In this document: positions 10,088 to 18,989 of the stretch, one piece after another
How positions within the stretch are numbered: the stretch's first letter is position 1
How the letters are laid out: every line of letters starts with the position of its first letter
Source of the DNA: Mobilitalea torta
GTDB taxonomy: Bacteria > Bacillota > Clostridia > Lachnospirales > Lachnospiraceae
Length of the DNA: 64,000 nt
Direction: 5' to 3'
NCBI RefSeq assembly: GCF_050433395.1
Contig: NZ_JBNPXH010000016.1
Span: 1 to 64,000, forward strand
Position numbers and translations under genes: made by a program
The notes under the pieces: generated by a model
What the model was told of the DNA's origin: nothing
Database searches by the model: none
Seen by the model: only the letters and a program-made list of their open reading frames with translations

Positions 10088-11002
10088 CCCAGGTTCTAAT
10101 CCGGCAAAGGACAGCATTTGAGAAGGTGAATTATATTTTGATAAATCACCATATTCAGCATAGATAACAGCTGCTGATAAAGCACCAATACCTGGTATGG
10201 TAAGTGATTTAGGCTGAATATCTTGAATCAGAGAAATGATTTGTTCTTCAATCAAGTTAACTTCTTTAGCAGCTTGGTTGTGCAGATTAATGAGGCTCTG
10301 GAGTTGCAAAGAGAAGATTTCATTATCTTCACCGACAGTATTAGTAGCAAGCTCCTTGAGTTTTAAGAACTTCTGCATAGAAAACTTACCTCTGGAAATC
10401 TTACGAAGATTATCGTAGGAAGCAGAGTTCATACGAGCCATTTTTTCAGCAGATCCGTATGTTTCAAGAAGATATAAAGAAGTCTTACTGAAACGATTAT
10501 GGAAGAAAGGCTTAAATTCAGGAAAAGTGTGATCCAAAACATTGGTTATCTTAACAATATAAAAGCTTCTTTGTTTTACAAGCGTATCTCGAAGACGAGT
10601 TAATGACTTTAATGAATATGTATGATAAAATCCTACTGGGTAGGGTTTGTAGTCTACTGTCATTAACCAACGGGCTATAGAAGAGCAATCTATGGCATCG
10701 GTTTTGGTACGTCGTAAGGTCTGAGACTTGTTATATTTAGCAAGAAGTACAGGGTTAAATTCCATGAAGCTGTAGTGGGCTTTTTCAAGGAATAACTTCA
10801 GATTAAGGGCATAATGAGCAGTAGCTTCAAACCCTATTCGTATTTCTTCCTGAGGATTAAGTGCTTTTAGAACTGTAAGAAGTTCCAGAAAACCATCCTT
10901 GTTGTTTTTGATGGTAAAAGAGTTAGTAACAAACTCGCCTGATTCGGTAGTGATGAAGCAGTCGTGTTTGTACTTGGAAATGTCGATCCCGACAAAGTAC
11001 AT
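10088..11002 (-). pseudogene. IS110-family transposase, 3'-truncated
   Basis: About 305 residues match an IS110 transposase. The RuvC-like DEDD domain is present (FVGIDISKYKHD with the first Asp; GFEATAHY with Glu; KTDAIDC with Asp), and the second Transposase_20 domain begins (SLTIPGIGALSAAVIYAEYG, SFAGLEPG). The match stops just before the segment that carries the catalytic serine; from about 10088 downstream the frame runs 110 codons into unrelated mobile-element sequence. The element is therefore inactive, although its N-terminus and upstream end are intact. IS110 transposases are RNA-guided recombinases; see the flanking candidate RNA. Confidence 0.88.
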
Positions 11003-11200
11003 GATAGATACCTCCTAAAATAATATTTGCACTGTTGTTTTCCACAAGAATCTCGGCTGTGTTTTCACGTAAATATAAACGTCGAAGCGTTAACTAGCTA
11101 ATTACCAGTGAAGACGAAAACCTGTGGTCTGAGTCACCTCCGAACAGTCAAGGCTGTAGTAAAATAGAAACAAATCCACAGTGCTTTATTATTATAACGG
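11003..11200 (-). ncRNA. Possible IS110 left-end (bridge RNA) region
   Basis: In IS110-group elements the non-coding end upstream of the transposase encodes the bridge RNA that pairs with target and donor DNA (established for the family). Here about 200 bp of gene-free sequence lies directly upstream of the transposase start and before unrelated sequence. I did not fold it and cannot place loop boundaries, so position and existence are inferred from family organisation only. Confidence 0.35.
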
Positions 11201-11339
11201 AGTAATAAGATTACCCCAACTCTTTTGGGGAGAAAGGAAAATAATCCAAACACCCTTGAAAGAGGATAATTGGATTATACGTGTAAAATGAAACCCTATA
11301 CCACCGTTCAACTCAACGTGAAGGTAACCGATACCACCG
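11201..11339. other. Gene-free junction with hairpins and inverted repeats
   Basis: Short inverted repeats occur here: CCCCAACTCTTTTGGGG near 11214-11230 and ATAATCCAA ... TTGGATTAT near 11242-11280. A 13-bp-class motif, ATACCACCGTT, occurs twice about 32 bp apart, and ACTCAACG/CGTTGAGT form an inverted pair right at the recombinase fragment. This may be the scar of the rearrangement that removed the recombinase N-terminus. No gene is seen. Confidence 0.4.
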
Positions 11340-11846
11340 TTGAGTCAGATTGTGCTGGCAGAGATACGGCGCGTAACACTGGAGGCAAATGCACATCGGG
11401 AAACATTCCTGAAACGGGCGATGGAAAAACACAGCAGCCAGCTTAAAAAAGATATGGCGACGCAGACCCGTGAGCTGGAAAAAGCACGGAGGCGTTTGGA
11501 GGAACTGGATAAGCTGTTCCGGAAAGCTTTTGAACAGATGGCGCTGGAACATCTGTCAGAACAGCAATTTCATATGCTGACGGGCGGTTACGAAACGGAA
11601 AAGACAGCACTTTCCAACCGTGCGGCAGAATTGGAACAGGCCATCGGCGGCGCAAAGCACAAAATGCTGAATGCCGACCGTTTTCTGAAAATCGTGGATA
11701 AGTACACAGATATTCAGGAACTGACGCCAGAGCTGGTGCGGGAGTTTATCGAGAAAATAGTTGTCCATGACCGCAGTGAGCCATGGAAGAAGAAAAACTA
11801 CACCCAACAGGTTGATGTGTATTTCAACTTTGTGGGTAAGGTTTAA
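11340..11846 (+). pseudogene. Large serine recombinase (TnpX/TndX type), C-terminal fragment
   Basis: 168 codons match the C-terminal coiled-coil and DUF4368-like end of large serine recombinases of Tn4451/Tn5397-like elements (QIVLAEIRRVTLEA; ELTPELVREFIEKIVVHDRS; QQVDVYFNFVGKV). The N-terminal resolvase domain with the catalytic serine and the recombinase domain, about 350 residues, are absent: the frame starts abruptly at a TTG next to the junction repeats and has no ribosome site. In intact elements this gene lies at one terminus and excises and integrates the element, so here it marks the right side of a dead element. Confidence 0.85.
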
Positions 11847-11849
11847 GGC

Positions 11850-11884
11850 AAGAGAAAAGCCGCAGGACTTCAAAATCCTGCGGC
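11850..11884 (-). terminator. Intrinsic terminator
   Basis: A 9-bp GC-rich stem (GCCGCAGGA / TCCTGCGGC, 11859-11867 and 11876-11884) is followed on the minus strand by TTTTCTCTT. It lies 80 bp past the Nudix stop codon and between convergent coding sequences. Confidence 0.7.
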
Positions 11885-11963
11885 AAATCTCAAAAACTGA
11901 AAACATCCTTATTGGTGTTTCCCTTTCCGGGAGGTCTTGTTTTTTTTCAAAGCGAAAATATCC

Positions 11964-12446
11964 TCATATGTATCTTTCTGACAATACCTGAAATTCAGGT
12001 TTCGTGACATATGAGCTGTATATTATTCGCTCTTTAAATTCCAATATTTTTTTAAACCTATAAATCTGCGCTGGGGCTGTTATATATTCCAATACCCTGT
12101 CCCTAGGAACCCAAATAACATTGCTGGTTTCATCTGAGCAAGTACATTCGCCACTCTCATATTGACATATAAAATCCATCATAACTTTTGTTGGAACTGG
12201 AGTTACCCTATCAAAAAACAAATGCTTTCCCACGTTGGAGTAGATTCCACAAAGGCATTGAACCTTTGCCCTTATACCACTTTCCTCAAGTATTTCTCGA
12301 ATAACTCCATCTTCAATACTCTCTCCTTCTTCTATTTGCCCGCCAGTACAATCCCAACCTCTATTATGTGTTTTCACTATTAAAATATTATTATTCTTAT
12401 CAAAGACGTATCCTCCTGCTGCAACAATATGTGTCGGCCATCCCAT
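11964..12446 (-). CDS. Nudix hydrolase
   Basis: 160 residues. The Nudix box is complete at about residues 36-58 (GGQIEEGESIEDGVIREIL, then EESGI), giving the G-x5-E-x7-REUxEExGU signature that binds the metal used to cleave a nucleoside-diphosphate bond. The N-terminal beta strands (HIVAAGGYVFDKNNNILIVKT) are typical. The substrate cannot be deduced. It stands alone on the minus strand between the recombinase relic and the polysaccharide locus. Confidence 0.9.
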   Translation of the reverse strand: MGWPTHIVAAGGYVFDKNNNILIVKTHNRGWDCTGGQIEEGESIEDGVIREILEESGIRAKVQCLCGIYSNVGKHLFFDRVTPVPTKVMMDFICQYESGECTCSDETSNVIWVPRDRVLEYITAPAQIYRFKKILEFKERIIYSSYVTKPEFQVLSERYI

Positions 12447-12490
12447 AATATCCGCCTCCTTAAAAGTATGTATGCATTTGTTCTACCTGT

Positions 12491-13015
12491 ATAGGCGGCC
12501 TTATCTATAATAATTTGGGCCTTAAATTTATGTCACCCACAATTAATTTGTGGATTTATTCACCGGATTTTGTCAAGTTTGCCTATAATCTGAAAGAATA
12601 TTTAGCAAGTGAATTGGAGTTTTTGCCTCCGAATAATAAATATACCGACGGAGCGTATCCGGTCGGACAACTAAAGGATATCATAATACATTTTAATCAC
12701 TTTAAGACAAAAGAAGAAGCCTTAGACAAATGGAATGAAAGAGCAAAAAGAATCGATTTTGACAATTTGTATTTCATTACAGATGATAATGGATTAAAAG
12801 ATGAGGATATCTTAAAAATGCAGAAGGTGGAATGTAAACGGGCGATTGTCTTTACCGCAACGCCCAAGCCGCAATTCGGCGTCACCTACTGGCTGAAAAG
12901 ATACGCTAAAACCGGTGCCATGGGGGAATACAGCGTACGTGACCTTGACGGCTTCCGGGAGTTTGAAAAATCATTTGATTATGTAAAATGGTTAAACGGT
13001 GATAAAATTTTTTAA
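12491..13015 (+). pseudogene. DUF1919 exopolysaccharide-type protein, 5'-truncated
   Basis: The frame from about 12491 (GGLIYNNLGLKFMSPTINLW) aligns by eye with residues 50 onward of the full-length DUF1919 protein at 15802-16467 (GGIISMNLNLPIKSPTVLLW), through YPVGQL, IHFNHF, WNERAKRIDFDNLYFITDD and the C-terminal FEKSFDYVKWLNGDK. About 50 N-terminal residues and any credible start are missing, and unrelated sequence lies upstream of 12490. The only starts inside are a TTG at 12515 and an ATG at 12530, without ribosome sites. DUF1919 proteins occur in polysaccharide loci; their activity is not established. Confidence 0.75.
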
Positions 13016-13030
13016 TTTAGGAGTGATTCA

Positions 13031-14671
13031 TTGGATACCACGGTAATTAATATAAAAAATGAAAAAGTCTCCTTGTATGCAAAATTAGCTTGTATTTATA
13101 TCATCAGCATGCCGTTGACCATTATCACAGTCACCTATGGATTATCCCTGCTTAAAATAGTTTCAGTTATAATAGGGATTGTTTTGGTTCCGAACATGTT
13201 TTTTGGCAAAGGTAAACTTAGCTTAAACAGTGTTCATCTGTTCTTTGCAATTTATTTGCTGTATTGTATTGGGGGACTGCTGATATTAAGAATAGATTAT
13301 GCGGTTTTTCAAATAAAAGGGCTTATAGAAGCGTTTATTTTTGTTAATGTACTCAGCGTAAGAATTTATAACCAAAGGGAAAAACGGTGGATAGAAAGTG
13401 CGTGGATCATAGTAGGAATTATATGCACGATTTTCGGGCTGATAAGCAAGGAGGTCGTAGAAGCGACCAGAATAACGCTTTCAATATTTGGATTTTCCGA
13501 GGATCCGAATCAATTTTGTGCGTATTTGATACTTCCGCTGATATATACAATCATGCATCTTACAAAGTAAGCGTCAACGGAAGCACGCCTTATGTCATTA
13601 ATCAAAAAGAGTATCTATGTTCCTTCCTTAAAGATGGAAGAATACAATTAAGTAACAATTTAGCCGAACAATCAATTAGAATGTTTGTAATCGGCAGGAA
13701 AAATTGGATATTTTCCAATACAGCTAATGGTGCTGGTTCTTCAGCCTTAATATATAGTATTGTACAGACAGCAATAGCTAATAATCTTAAGCCAGAGCAT
13801 TATTTAAGATATGTCTATGAACAGATACAACTCCAAAAGGATTTAGAGTTAGAGAATCTATTACCCTGGTCTGAGAAGATACCAGAAGAATGTAAAAACA
13901 AAACATCTGATTAAGATATAACTATTATACTTGATCAGATGTTTTATTTATAGGCGTGTTTCTTTTGACGCTTACCTTACAAAAGAGAAAAAAGGCAGAG
14001 TTTTGTATGCGGCCTTGTTGCTTGCAATGCTTCTGGTATTATTTAAAACAGGCTCCAGAGGAGGACTTATAGCGATATTTGCAGGGGCTGGTTTTTACGT
14101 TCTTTTTGGAATAGAGGATGTGAAACGGAAATTGCAGGTGCTTCTGTTGATAGGGGTTCTCGCAGTCCTGTTTATGGTTTTGATTTATCCGACTTTGCCG
14201 GAACAGACCCGTGAGCGATTCAGCATAGAACGTGTGGAGAAAGATAAAGGAACCGGGCGGTTTGAAACATGGGATACTTTGATAAAGGCGTCCGTGAAAG
14301 ACCCGGAAGCTATGATTTTCGGGCTTGGAATAGGTTCTACTGTGCCAATACTTGAAAAGGCAAATTCAATTGCAAGGTATGCCCATAATCAATGGATACA
14401 GGTTTTCTGCGATCAGGGCTTCGTCGGGTTGTTTTTCTTCGGATATCTTATCCTTTCGGCAATTGTCCGTAATTTGAAAAAAAATCCGCCGGTATCCGCT
14501 GGAATGATTGGTATCATTGCATTGTCCATGTCGCTTACAATGTAGGTTTTTAAGCCATATATGAACCTATTGCTGATGTGTGCAATGACCTTCCAGCCGC
14601 CGCTCACAGCACAGGAGGAAACGGAGGACATAAATGAAATCATGGAAGAAGTCAATGGTGATAGTGAATAA
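13031..14671 (+). pseudogene. Wzy-like O-antigen/capsule polymerase, interrupted
   Basis: A multi-membrane-span polymerase of the Wzy/ligase type is split. The N-terminal 178 residues (13031 to about 13566) and the C-terminal part (13976 onward, with TGSRGGLIAIFAGAGFYVLF and GLGIGSTVPILEKANS...AHNQW) are parted by a 409-bp IS66 derivative. Precise removal of the insert with one copy of the CTTACAAA duplication restores the frame (IMHLTKEKKGRVLYAALL). A TAG at 14543-14545 then stops it, yet the same frame continues for 41 codons (VFKPYMNLLLMCAMTF) to TAA at 14669, so a Tyr codon probably became amber. Two independent lesions mean polymer synthesis from this locus is lost. Confidence 0.88.
13559..13983 (+). 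mobile_element. 409-bp non-autonomous IS66-family element with target duplication
   Basis: The element spans 13567-13975. Its ends are inverted repeats of 24 bp with few mismatches (GTAAGCGTCAACGGAAGCAC at the left; the right end read in reverse gives GTAAGCGTCAAAAGAAACAC). It is flanked by an exact 8-bp duplication, CTTACAAA, at 13559-13566 and 13976-13983; 8 bp is the IS66 norm. Inside is only the C-terminal part of the IS66 transposase (about 13600-13914; LSNNLAEQSIRMFVIGRKNW), fused in frame to the left terminal repeat. It is an internal-deletion, MITE-like derivative that could move only with a transposase in trans. Confidence 0.92.
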
Positions 14672-15809
14672 TAATTTGGATATAGGCGGAATCCAGAGAG
14701 CGCTTGTGAATCTGCTGAATGAAATTAGCAGCAAATTTGATATTACCCTTTTTTTATTCAAAAAAAGCGGTGCGTTACTTTGTGAAGTCCCTGATCATGT
14801 TAAAATTATAGAAGCAAGAGGTGTTTTACGCCTGTTGGGTGTTTCCCAGGCGGAAGCCAGGCAGATGGGAGTGCTTTATTATTACCTCAGGGCTGTTTTG
14901 GCACTGCTTTGCAGGATGTTTCATAATAATTTCATTATTAAATTGCTGACTAAAAGCCAGGGGATGGATGGAAAATACGATGTGGCAATATCCTACATGC
15001 AAAATTCATATAGCAAGATGTTTTTTGGAGGCTGCAATGAATTTGTGATTAATAGTATAAAAGCCGCCAGGAAAATCAGCTTTGTACATTGTGATTTCTC
15101 AAATTATGAAGGAAATAATAAATCTAACCGCGGTATCTATGATAAATTCGACCGAATCGCGTTGGTTTCGAATTCCTGCAAAAATAGTTTTGAAAATGTA
15201 ATGCCCCATCTTGCAGGTAAAACGGCTTGTGTGTATAACTGCTGCATTTATGAGCAAATAAAAAAAATGGCCAACGAAGATCCGTATATTTATGAGAAAG
15301 GAATCAATCTGCTTACGGTTGCAAGAATAAGCGAAGAAAAAGGGTTGTTGCGCTGTGCTGATATTATGAAAAAACTGAAGCGAAGCGGATGCGAATTTTT
15401 CTGGCATATTATAGGCGACGGCGGTCAAAAAACAGAGCTTCTGCAAAAAATACAAGAAAATGAACTTGATGATTGTGTGATTTACCATGGGGAAACCAAT
15501 AATCCCTATAGATATATGAAGAATGCATCCACACTTTTGGTACTTTCTTATCACGAAGCGGCTCCTATGGTATTTATGGAGGCGAAGGCACTGGGACTGC
15601 CCATCCTTGCCACGAATACCTGCAGTGCCAAAGAAATGGTAGAGGATACAAAAGCCGGAATTGTTTGTGACAATCAGGAACAAGCAATTCTTGAATTATT
15701 GCTTAAGGTATGTAAAATTCCGCAGTTGTTAAGACCCGCTGTCATCCGGGCAGACAATAAAATTGCCGTGAAAGAATTTTGTGATTTGGTAGAAAACGCT
15801 TATGATTAG
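14634..15809 (+). CDS. GT4-family glycosyltransferase
   Basis: 391 residues with a GT-B fold signature: an N-terminal Rossmann region (NNLDIGGIQRALVNLL, about 12-27) and a C-terminal glycosyltransferase group 1 domain (LLTVARISEEKGL at about 218, HIIGDG, YHGETNNPYRYMKNAS, then EAAPMVFMEAKALGLPILAT with the E-x7-E motif). It would transfer a sugar to a polysaccharide repeat unit on the cytoplasmic side. Its start lies within the last codons of the broken polymerase gene and its stop overlaps the next gene by 8 bp, so the genes were translationally coupled. It appears intact although its neighbours are damaged. Confidence 0.9.
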   Translation: MKSWKKSMVIVNNNLDIGGIQRALVNLLNEISSKFDITLFLFKKSGALLCEVPDHVKIIEARGVLRLLGVSQAEARQMGVLYYYLRAVLALLCRMFHNNFIIKLLTKSQGMDGKYDVAISYMQNSYSKMFFGGCNEFVINSIKAARKISFVHCDFSNYEGNNKSNRGIYDKFDRIALVSNSCKNSFENVMPHLAGKTACVYNCCIYEQIKKMANEDPYIYEKGINLLTVARISEEKGLLRCADIMKKLKRSGCEFFWHIIGDGGQKTELLQKIQENELDDCVIYHGETNNPYRYMKNASTLLVLSYHEAAPMVFMEAKALGLPILATNTCSAKEMVEDTKAGIVCDNQEQAILELLLKVCKIPQLLRPAVIRADNKIAVKEFCDLVENAYD

Positions 15810-16467
15810 ACAGATATTAAAAAAAATCATTTCCATTCTAATTTCCTCCTTGCCGGGTATCAAGCGGAAACGAAAGCAGTCCATCGAAAGAATGAGAAGG
15901 GAATATAATGATTCGTTGCCTGTACCGAGTATTATTTCCTCAAAAGGAGCAGGCGGTATCATTTCCATGAATTTAAACCTTCCCATCAAATCACCCACCG
16001 TACTGCTTTGGATACCTATGCCTGACTTTGTAAAATTCGTAGGCAAACTGTCCTATTATCTTGGGCTGGAGCTTGAACGGTCGAATTATTCCCGGTATCC
16101 CGTCGGAAAATTGGATGATGTAGAAATACATTTTAATCACTATAAAAATTGGGAAGATGCCCATGCGGCTTGGAATAAGCGGAAAGATACCGTGAACTTT
16201 AATAATTTATATATCATAGCAGATGATATCGGACTGTCTGATGAAGATATGATAAGGCTGGAACAAGTAAAATGTAAGAGAATGATAATTTTTACCGCTT
16301 TAAAAAAACAGGAATTTCAATATACCTTCCAGCTCAAGCAATATGAAAAAAGAGGAGTTTTAGGTGCTTATAGCGCAAAGGATCTGTTTGGAATCCCGGA
16401 ATTTGAAAAATGCTTTGATTATGCAAAATGGTTAAACGGAGAAAAGGAGTTTGACTTGCAAAAATGA
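15802..16467 (+). CDS. DUF1919 exopolysaccharide-type protein
   Basis: 221 residues. The first 20 form a basic, hydrophobic N-terminal segment (MIRQILKKIISILISSLPG) that may associate with the membrane. The rest is DUF1919: TVLLWIPMPDFVKFVGKLSYYL, YPVGKLDDVEIHFNHY, FNNLYIIADD, and a C-terminal FEKCFDYAKWLNGEK. It overlaps the glycosyltransferase stop by 8 bp and the next start by 4 bp. It is the full-length paralogue of the truncated copy at 12491-13015. Members sit in capsule and exopolysaccharide clusters; a biochemical role is not known to me. Confidence 0.82.
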   Translation: MIRQILKKIISILISSLPGIKRKRKQSIERMRREYNDSLPVPSIISSKGAGGIISMNLNLPIKSPTVLLWIPMPDFVKFVGKLSYYLGLELERSNYSRYPVGKLDDVEIHFNHYKNWEDAHAAWNKRKDTVNFNNLYIIADDIGLSDEDMIRLEQVKCKRMIIFTALKKQEFQYTFQLKQYEKRGVLGAYSAKDLFGIPEFEKCFDYAKWLNGEKEFDLQK

Positions 16468-17314
16468 AAAAATTTGTAATCATTTCCGTTAGTATTGTAC
16501 TGATGTTTATCATCTATGTTATGATTGAAAACAGCATCCTTGTTGTGAAAAATATAATATAGTTTCGTCCAAAATTGACAAAGGCCTGGATGGTTATAAA
16601 ATCGGCCTTATTACCGACTTTCATAATAGCTCCAATTTTTCGAAAATAATAAAAAAGATGAAAACGGAAAAGCCGGAGATGATTGCCCTGGTCGGTGACA
16701 CTATTAATATGAGCGGCAAGGAATGTGAGAATGCGGATAAATTAATAGAAGGTTTAACAGAAATTGCGCCGGTATATCTGGTTTCGGGAAATCATGAAAT
16801 TGCGCCTATGGCCCAAGATATTACCGCCAGGTTTTATAAATATGCCCAGGAAAAAGGTGTTACTATAATTGATAACAAAGCTGTGGAAATCGAATACAAT
16901 CACAGTGTCTTTAATCTGATCGGCTTCGGTGATATTATTTATGATGATAAAAGCTTGCAGAACCCTGTATTTTATAATAAACTAAAAGAAAACCTCCAGA
17001 CATTATATGATGAAATTCAAGATAAAAACCGATATAACATTTTACTTTTTCATAGGGGAAATTATATCGATACAATTTCAGAATACCCCTTTGATTTGGT
17101 TTTGGCAGGGCATTTGCACGGAGGGCAAATCAATCTTCCCTATATAAGGAACAGGCTGCTGATCGATCGATTTGGAACGGATAAATATTTGGCCGGATAT
17201 TATAGAGAAGGAAATTTGCAGGGAATTATCAGCAGAGGAGCAATATATAGCCTAAAGCCTCCAAGACTTTTTAATCCGCCGGAGATAAATATAATTATTT
17301 TAAAGGGCATTTAG
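16464..17314 (+). pseudogene. Membrane-anchored metallophosphoesterase, frameshifted
   Basis: An ATG at 16464 begins a 32-codon frame encoding a membrane anchor (MKKFVIISVSIVLMFIIYVM). It ends at a TAG near 16560. The calcineurin-like phosphoesterase domain continues in another frame (VSSKIDKGLDGYKIGLITDFHN) through GDTIN, SGNHE, LLFHRGN and AGHLHGGQ to 17314. Adding one base in the AATATAATATAG run near 16550 restores one frame, so this looks like a single-base deletion in an AT-rich run, or a read error. The family (YkuE-like) hydrolyses phosphate esters at the membrane. It is the last gene of the polysaccharide locus. Confidence 0.8.
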
Positions 17315-17384
17315 AAATCCTGCGATACGGGGGATATGGTATTCCTTCCCGGAAGCCCGGAATTTAAGACGAGGAGAAGATAAA

Positions 17385-18230
17385 ATGACAATCAACCAAG
17401 AAACCATGGAGCAGGGTGCAATAAAGTTTATAAAAACACTATTTCGTCTCCCGGAAATTGAAAGAGTTGCAATTAAGGATGTTTTTATTCAGTCACCCGA
17501 CGATTATGATAACATTAGGAAAGGACTCGCCTTATGCTATCATGATAATTTGAGTGATGTGGATTTTAACGCATGGCTGAGGTTAAGTCCGGAGGATTTT
17601 CACGGAGACACTCCGATTTACAAGAAGTATTTCCCCAGATTAGGGATGGAGGATGAGATATTTGGAATTATATTTCAGGAACGCTTTGACAAGGAAAGCT
17701 GCAAGGAAGGGATGCGTATCTGCCTGAAAACAGGATTTCGTATGGATTTTACCTGTTTTACCAGGTGTGATGAAAATGCTGCAACCTTACCCCAAGCGGA
17801 TTTGCGGACGAATATTACGGCACAGCAGCCGCAGAATCTTTGGGCTGACTTGGATCTGGATAAAGTAAATTCTTTTTGGTTTACTTCAATACTGGCACTT
17901 TCAAAATTATTGCGTCACGATTACCTGATATCAGATCATCTGTCACATATGCTTTTAATGGAATGCCTGGTGCTGCAAATGTTGGACAGAGATAATTTAT
18001 ATCAGACAAACTTTCACAGATACGGATATGCAGAGCAAATAGAGTATAGGAATATTAATGTTTCACATTATGAGAAATATTTGACGAACCAGGATGATAC
18101 CTACAACCATATTGTTCAGAATCTCTGCAGGGCAGTAATTTGTTATGATGATCTGGCAGCAAATTCAAATGCTTTGTATCAAAAGCGAAGTAATCTATTT
18201 TTTGATATATGGAATAGCTACCTGACTTAG
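17385..18230 (+). CDS. Nucleotidyltransferase-fold protein
   Basis: 281 residues. Around residues 45-62 the sequence LCYHDNLSDVDFNAWLRL has the shape of a nucleotidyltransferase active site (a D-x-D motif followed by a hydrophobic strand), as in AadK/ANT-like aminoglycoside adenylyltransferases and their uncharacterised relatives. The C-terminal half is helical with a KLLRHDYLISDHLSHMLLMECLVLQ helix that resembles the substrate-side domain of that group. I do not see enough to claim antibiotic modification. A GAGGAGAAG ribosome site precedes the ATG and a strong terminator follows, so it is a single-gene unit. Confidence 0.6.
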   Translation: MTINQETMEQGAIKFIKTLFRLPEIERVAIKDVFIQSPDDYDNIRKGLALCYHDNLSDVDFNAWLRLSPEDFHGDTPIYKKYFPRLGMEDEIFGIIFQERFDKESCKEGMRICLKTGFRMDFTCFTRCDENAATLPQADLRTNITAQQPQNLWADLDLDKVNSFWFTSILALSKLLRHDYLISDHLSHMLLMECLVLQMLDRDNLYQTNFHRYGYAEQIEYRNINVSHYEKYLTNQDDTYNHIVQNLCRAVICYDDLAANSNALYQKRSNLFFDIWNSYLT

Positions 18231-18237
18231 TTGATTT

Positions 18238-18280
18238 CCCTCAGGAGCCTTAAAAATCAAGGCTCCTGAGGGTTTTTTAT
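18238..18280 (+). terminator. Intrinsic terminator
   Basis: A 14-bp perfect stem (CCCTCAGGAGCCTT, 7-nt loop) is followed by TTTTTTAT. It lies directly past the nucleotidyltransferase-like gene. Confidence 0.93.
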
Positions 18281-18314
18281 TTCAGTCGGCTTCTGTGGCG
18301 GTTATTGGAATATG

Positions 18315-18343
18315 TTGTTAGATAAAAAAGAAAATGATATAAT
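18315..18343 (+). promoter_or_regulatory. Predicted promoter of the GNAT gene
   Basis: TTGTTA and TATAAT are separated by 17 bp, about 40 bp before the acetyltransferase start and after the preceding terminator. Confidence 0.6.
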
Positions 18344-18384
18344 AGTGAGGTTGCTAAATATAATTTATGTTCAGGGGGTTAGGT

Positions 18385-18822
18385 ATGGAAATCACAATAC
18401 GTGAAATTGCAGTCAGTGATTATTTTGCAGTTGTATTATTATGGAATGAAGTTCTGGGGAACCGTAATGTTAATAATGAGAATTTTCCTGTTACTATGGA
18501 GAAAATGAAAAAGGAAGGGAATTACAAAACATTTGTAGCATTATACGAAAATAAAGTAGCCGGTTTTATTGCAGTAACACAGGTATTGGCAGCGGGGGTT
18601 CCCAATGGATACCTGCATATTCAAGGGCTTGCTGTACAAGAGGAACTTCAGCATAGGGGGATCGGCAGCAGGCTTCTCAGACATGCGGAGGATTATGCAA
18701 AAGAAGCCGGAGCTCCATTTATTATATTGTGCAGCGGAGTGAAACGTACGGATGCCCACGCTTTCTATGAACGTAATGAATATGATAAAGATTCCTACTG
18801 CTTCGATAAAAATATCAGTTAA
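18385..18822 (+). CDS. GNAT-family N-acetyltransferase
   Basis: 145 residues from the ATG at 18385 (MEITIREIAVSDY). This start is preferred over an ATG at 18367 because AGGGGG lies six bases before it and homologues begin with a similar strand. The acetyl-CoA loop is seen as LAVQEELQHRGIGSRLLRHAEDYA (about residues 82-105, R-x-x-G-I-G core) and the last strand carries AHAFYERNEY. It would move an acetyl group from acetyl-CoA to an amine; the substrate is unknown. Confidence 0.85.
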   Translation: MEITIREIAVSDYFAVVLLWNEVLGNRNVNNENFPVTMEKMKKEGNYKTFVALYENKVAGFIAVTQVLAAGVPNGYLHIQGLAVQEELQHRGIGSRLLRHAEDYAKEAGAPFIILCSGVKRTDAHAFYERNEYDKDSYCFDKNIS

Positions 18823-18989
18823 TTGAAAATATCAAAGCTTTTGCACAGGGTATCCATACGTTTTTTGTTCCTGCCGGGCAGTTCCGATATGGGAACCCCC
18901 GATGGGGGATGATATGGACATAGGGGATTATAGAGAAAAATCGATTGGTGGTAACAGAGTGATAAAAAATTAAGTCAGGAGATCAGAAT

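Noticed and set aside
17385..18230. Aminoglycoside-resistance adenylyltransferase
   Set aside because: The nucleotidyltransferase-like D-x-D motif is present, but overall resemblance is too weak to claim antibiotic modification.
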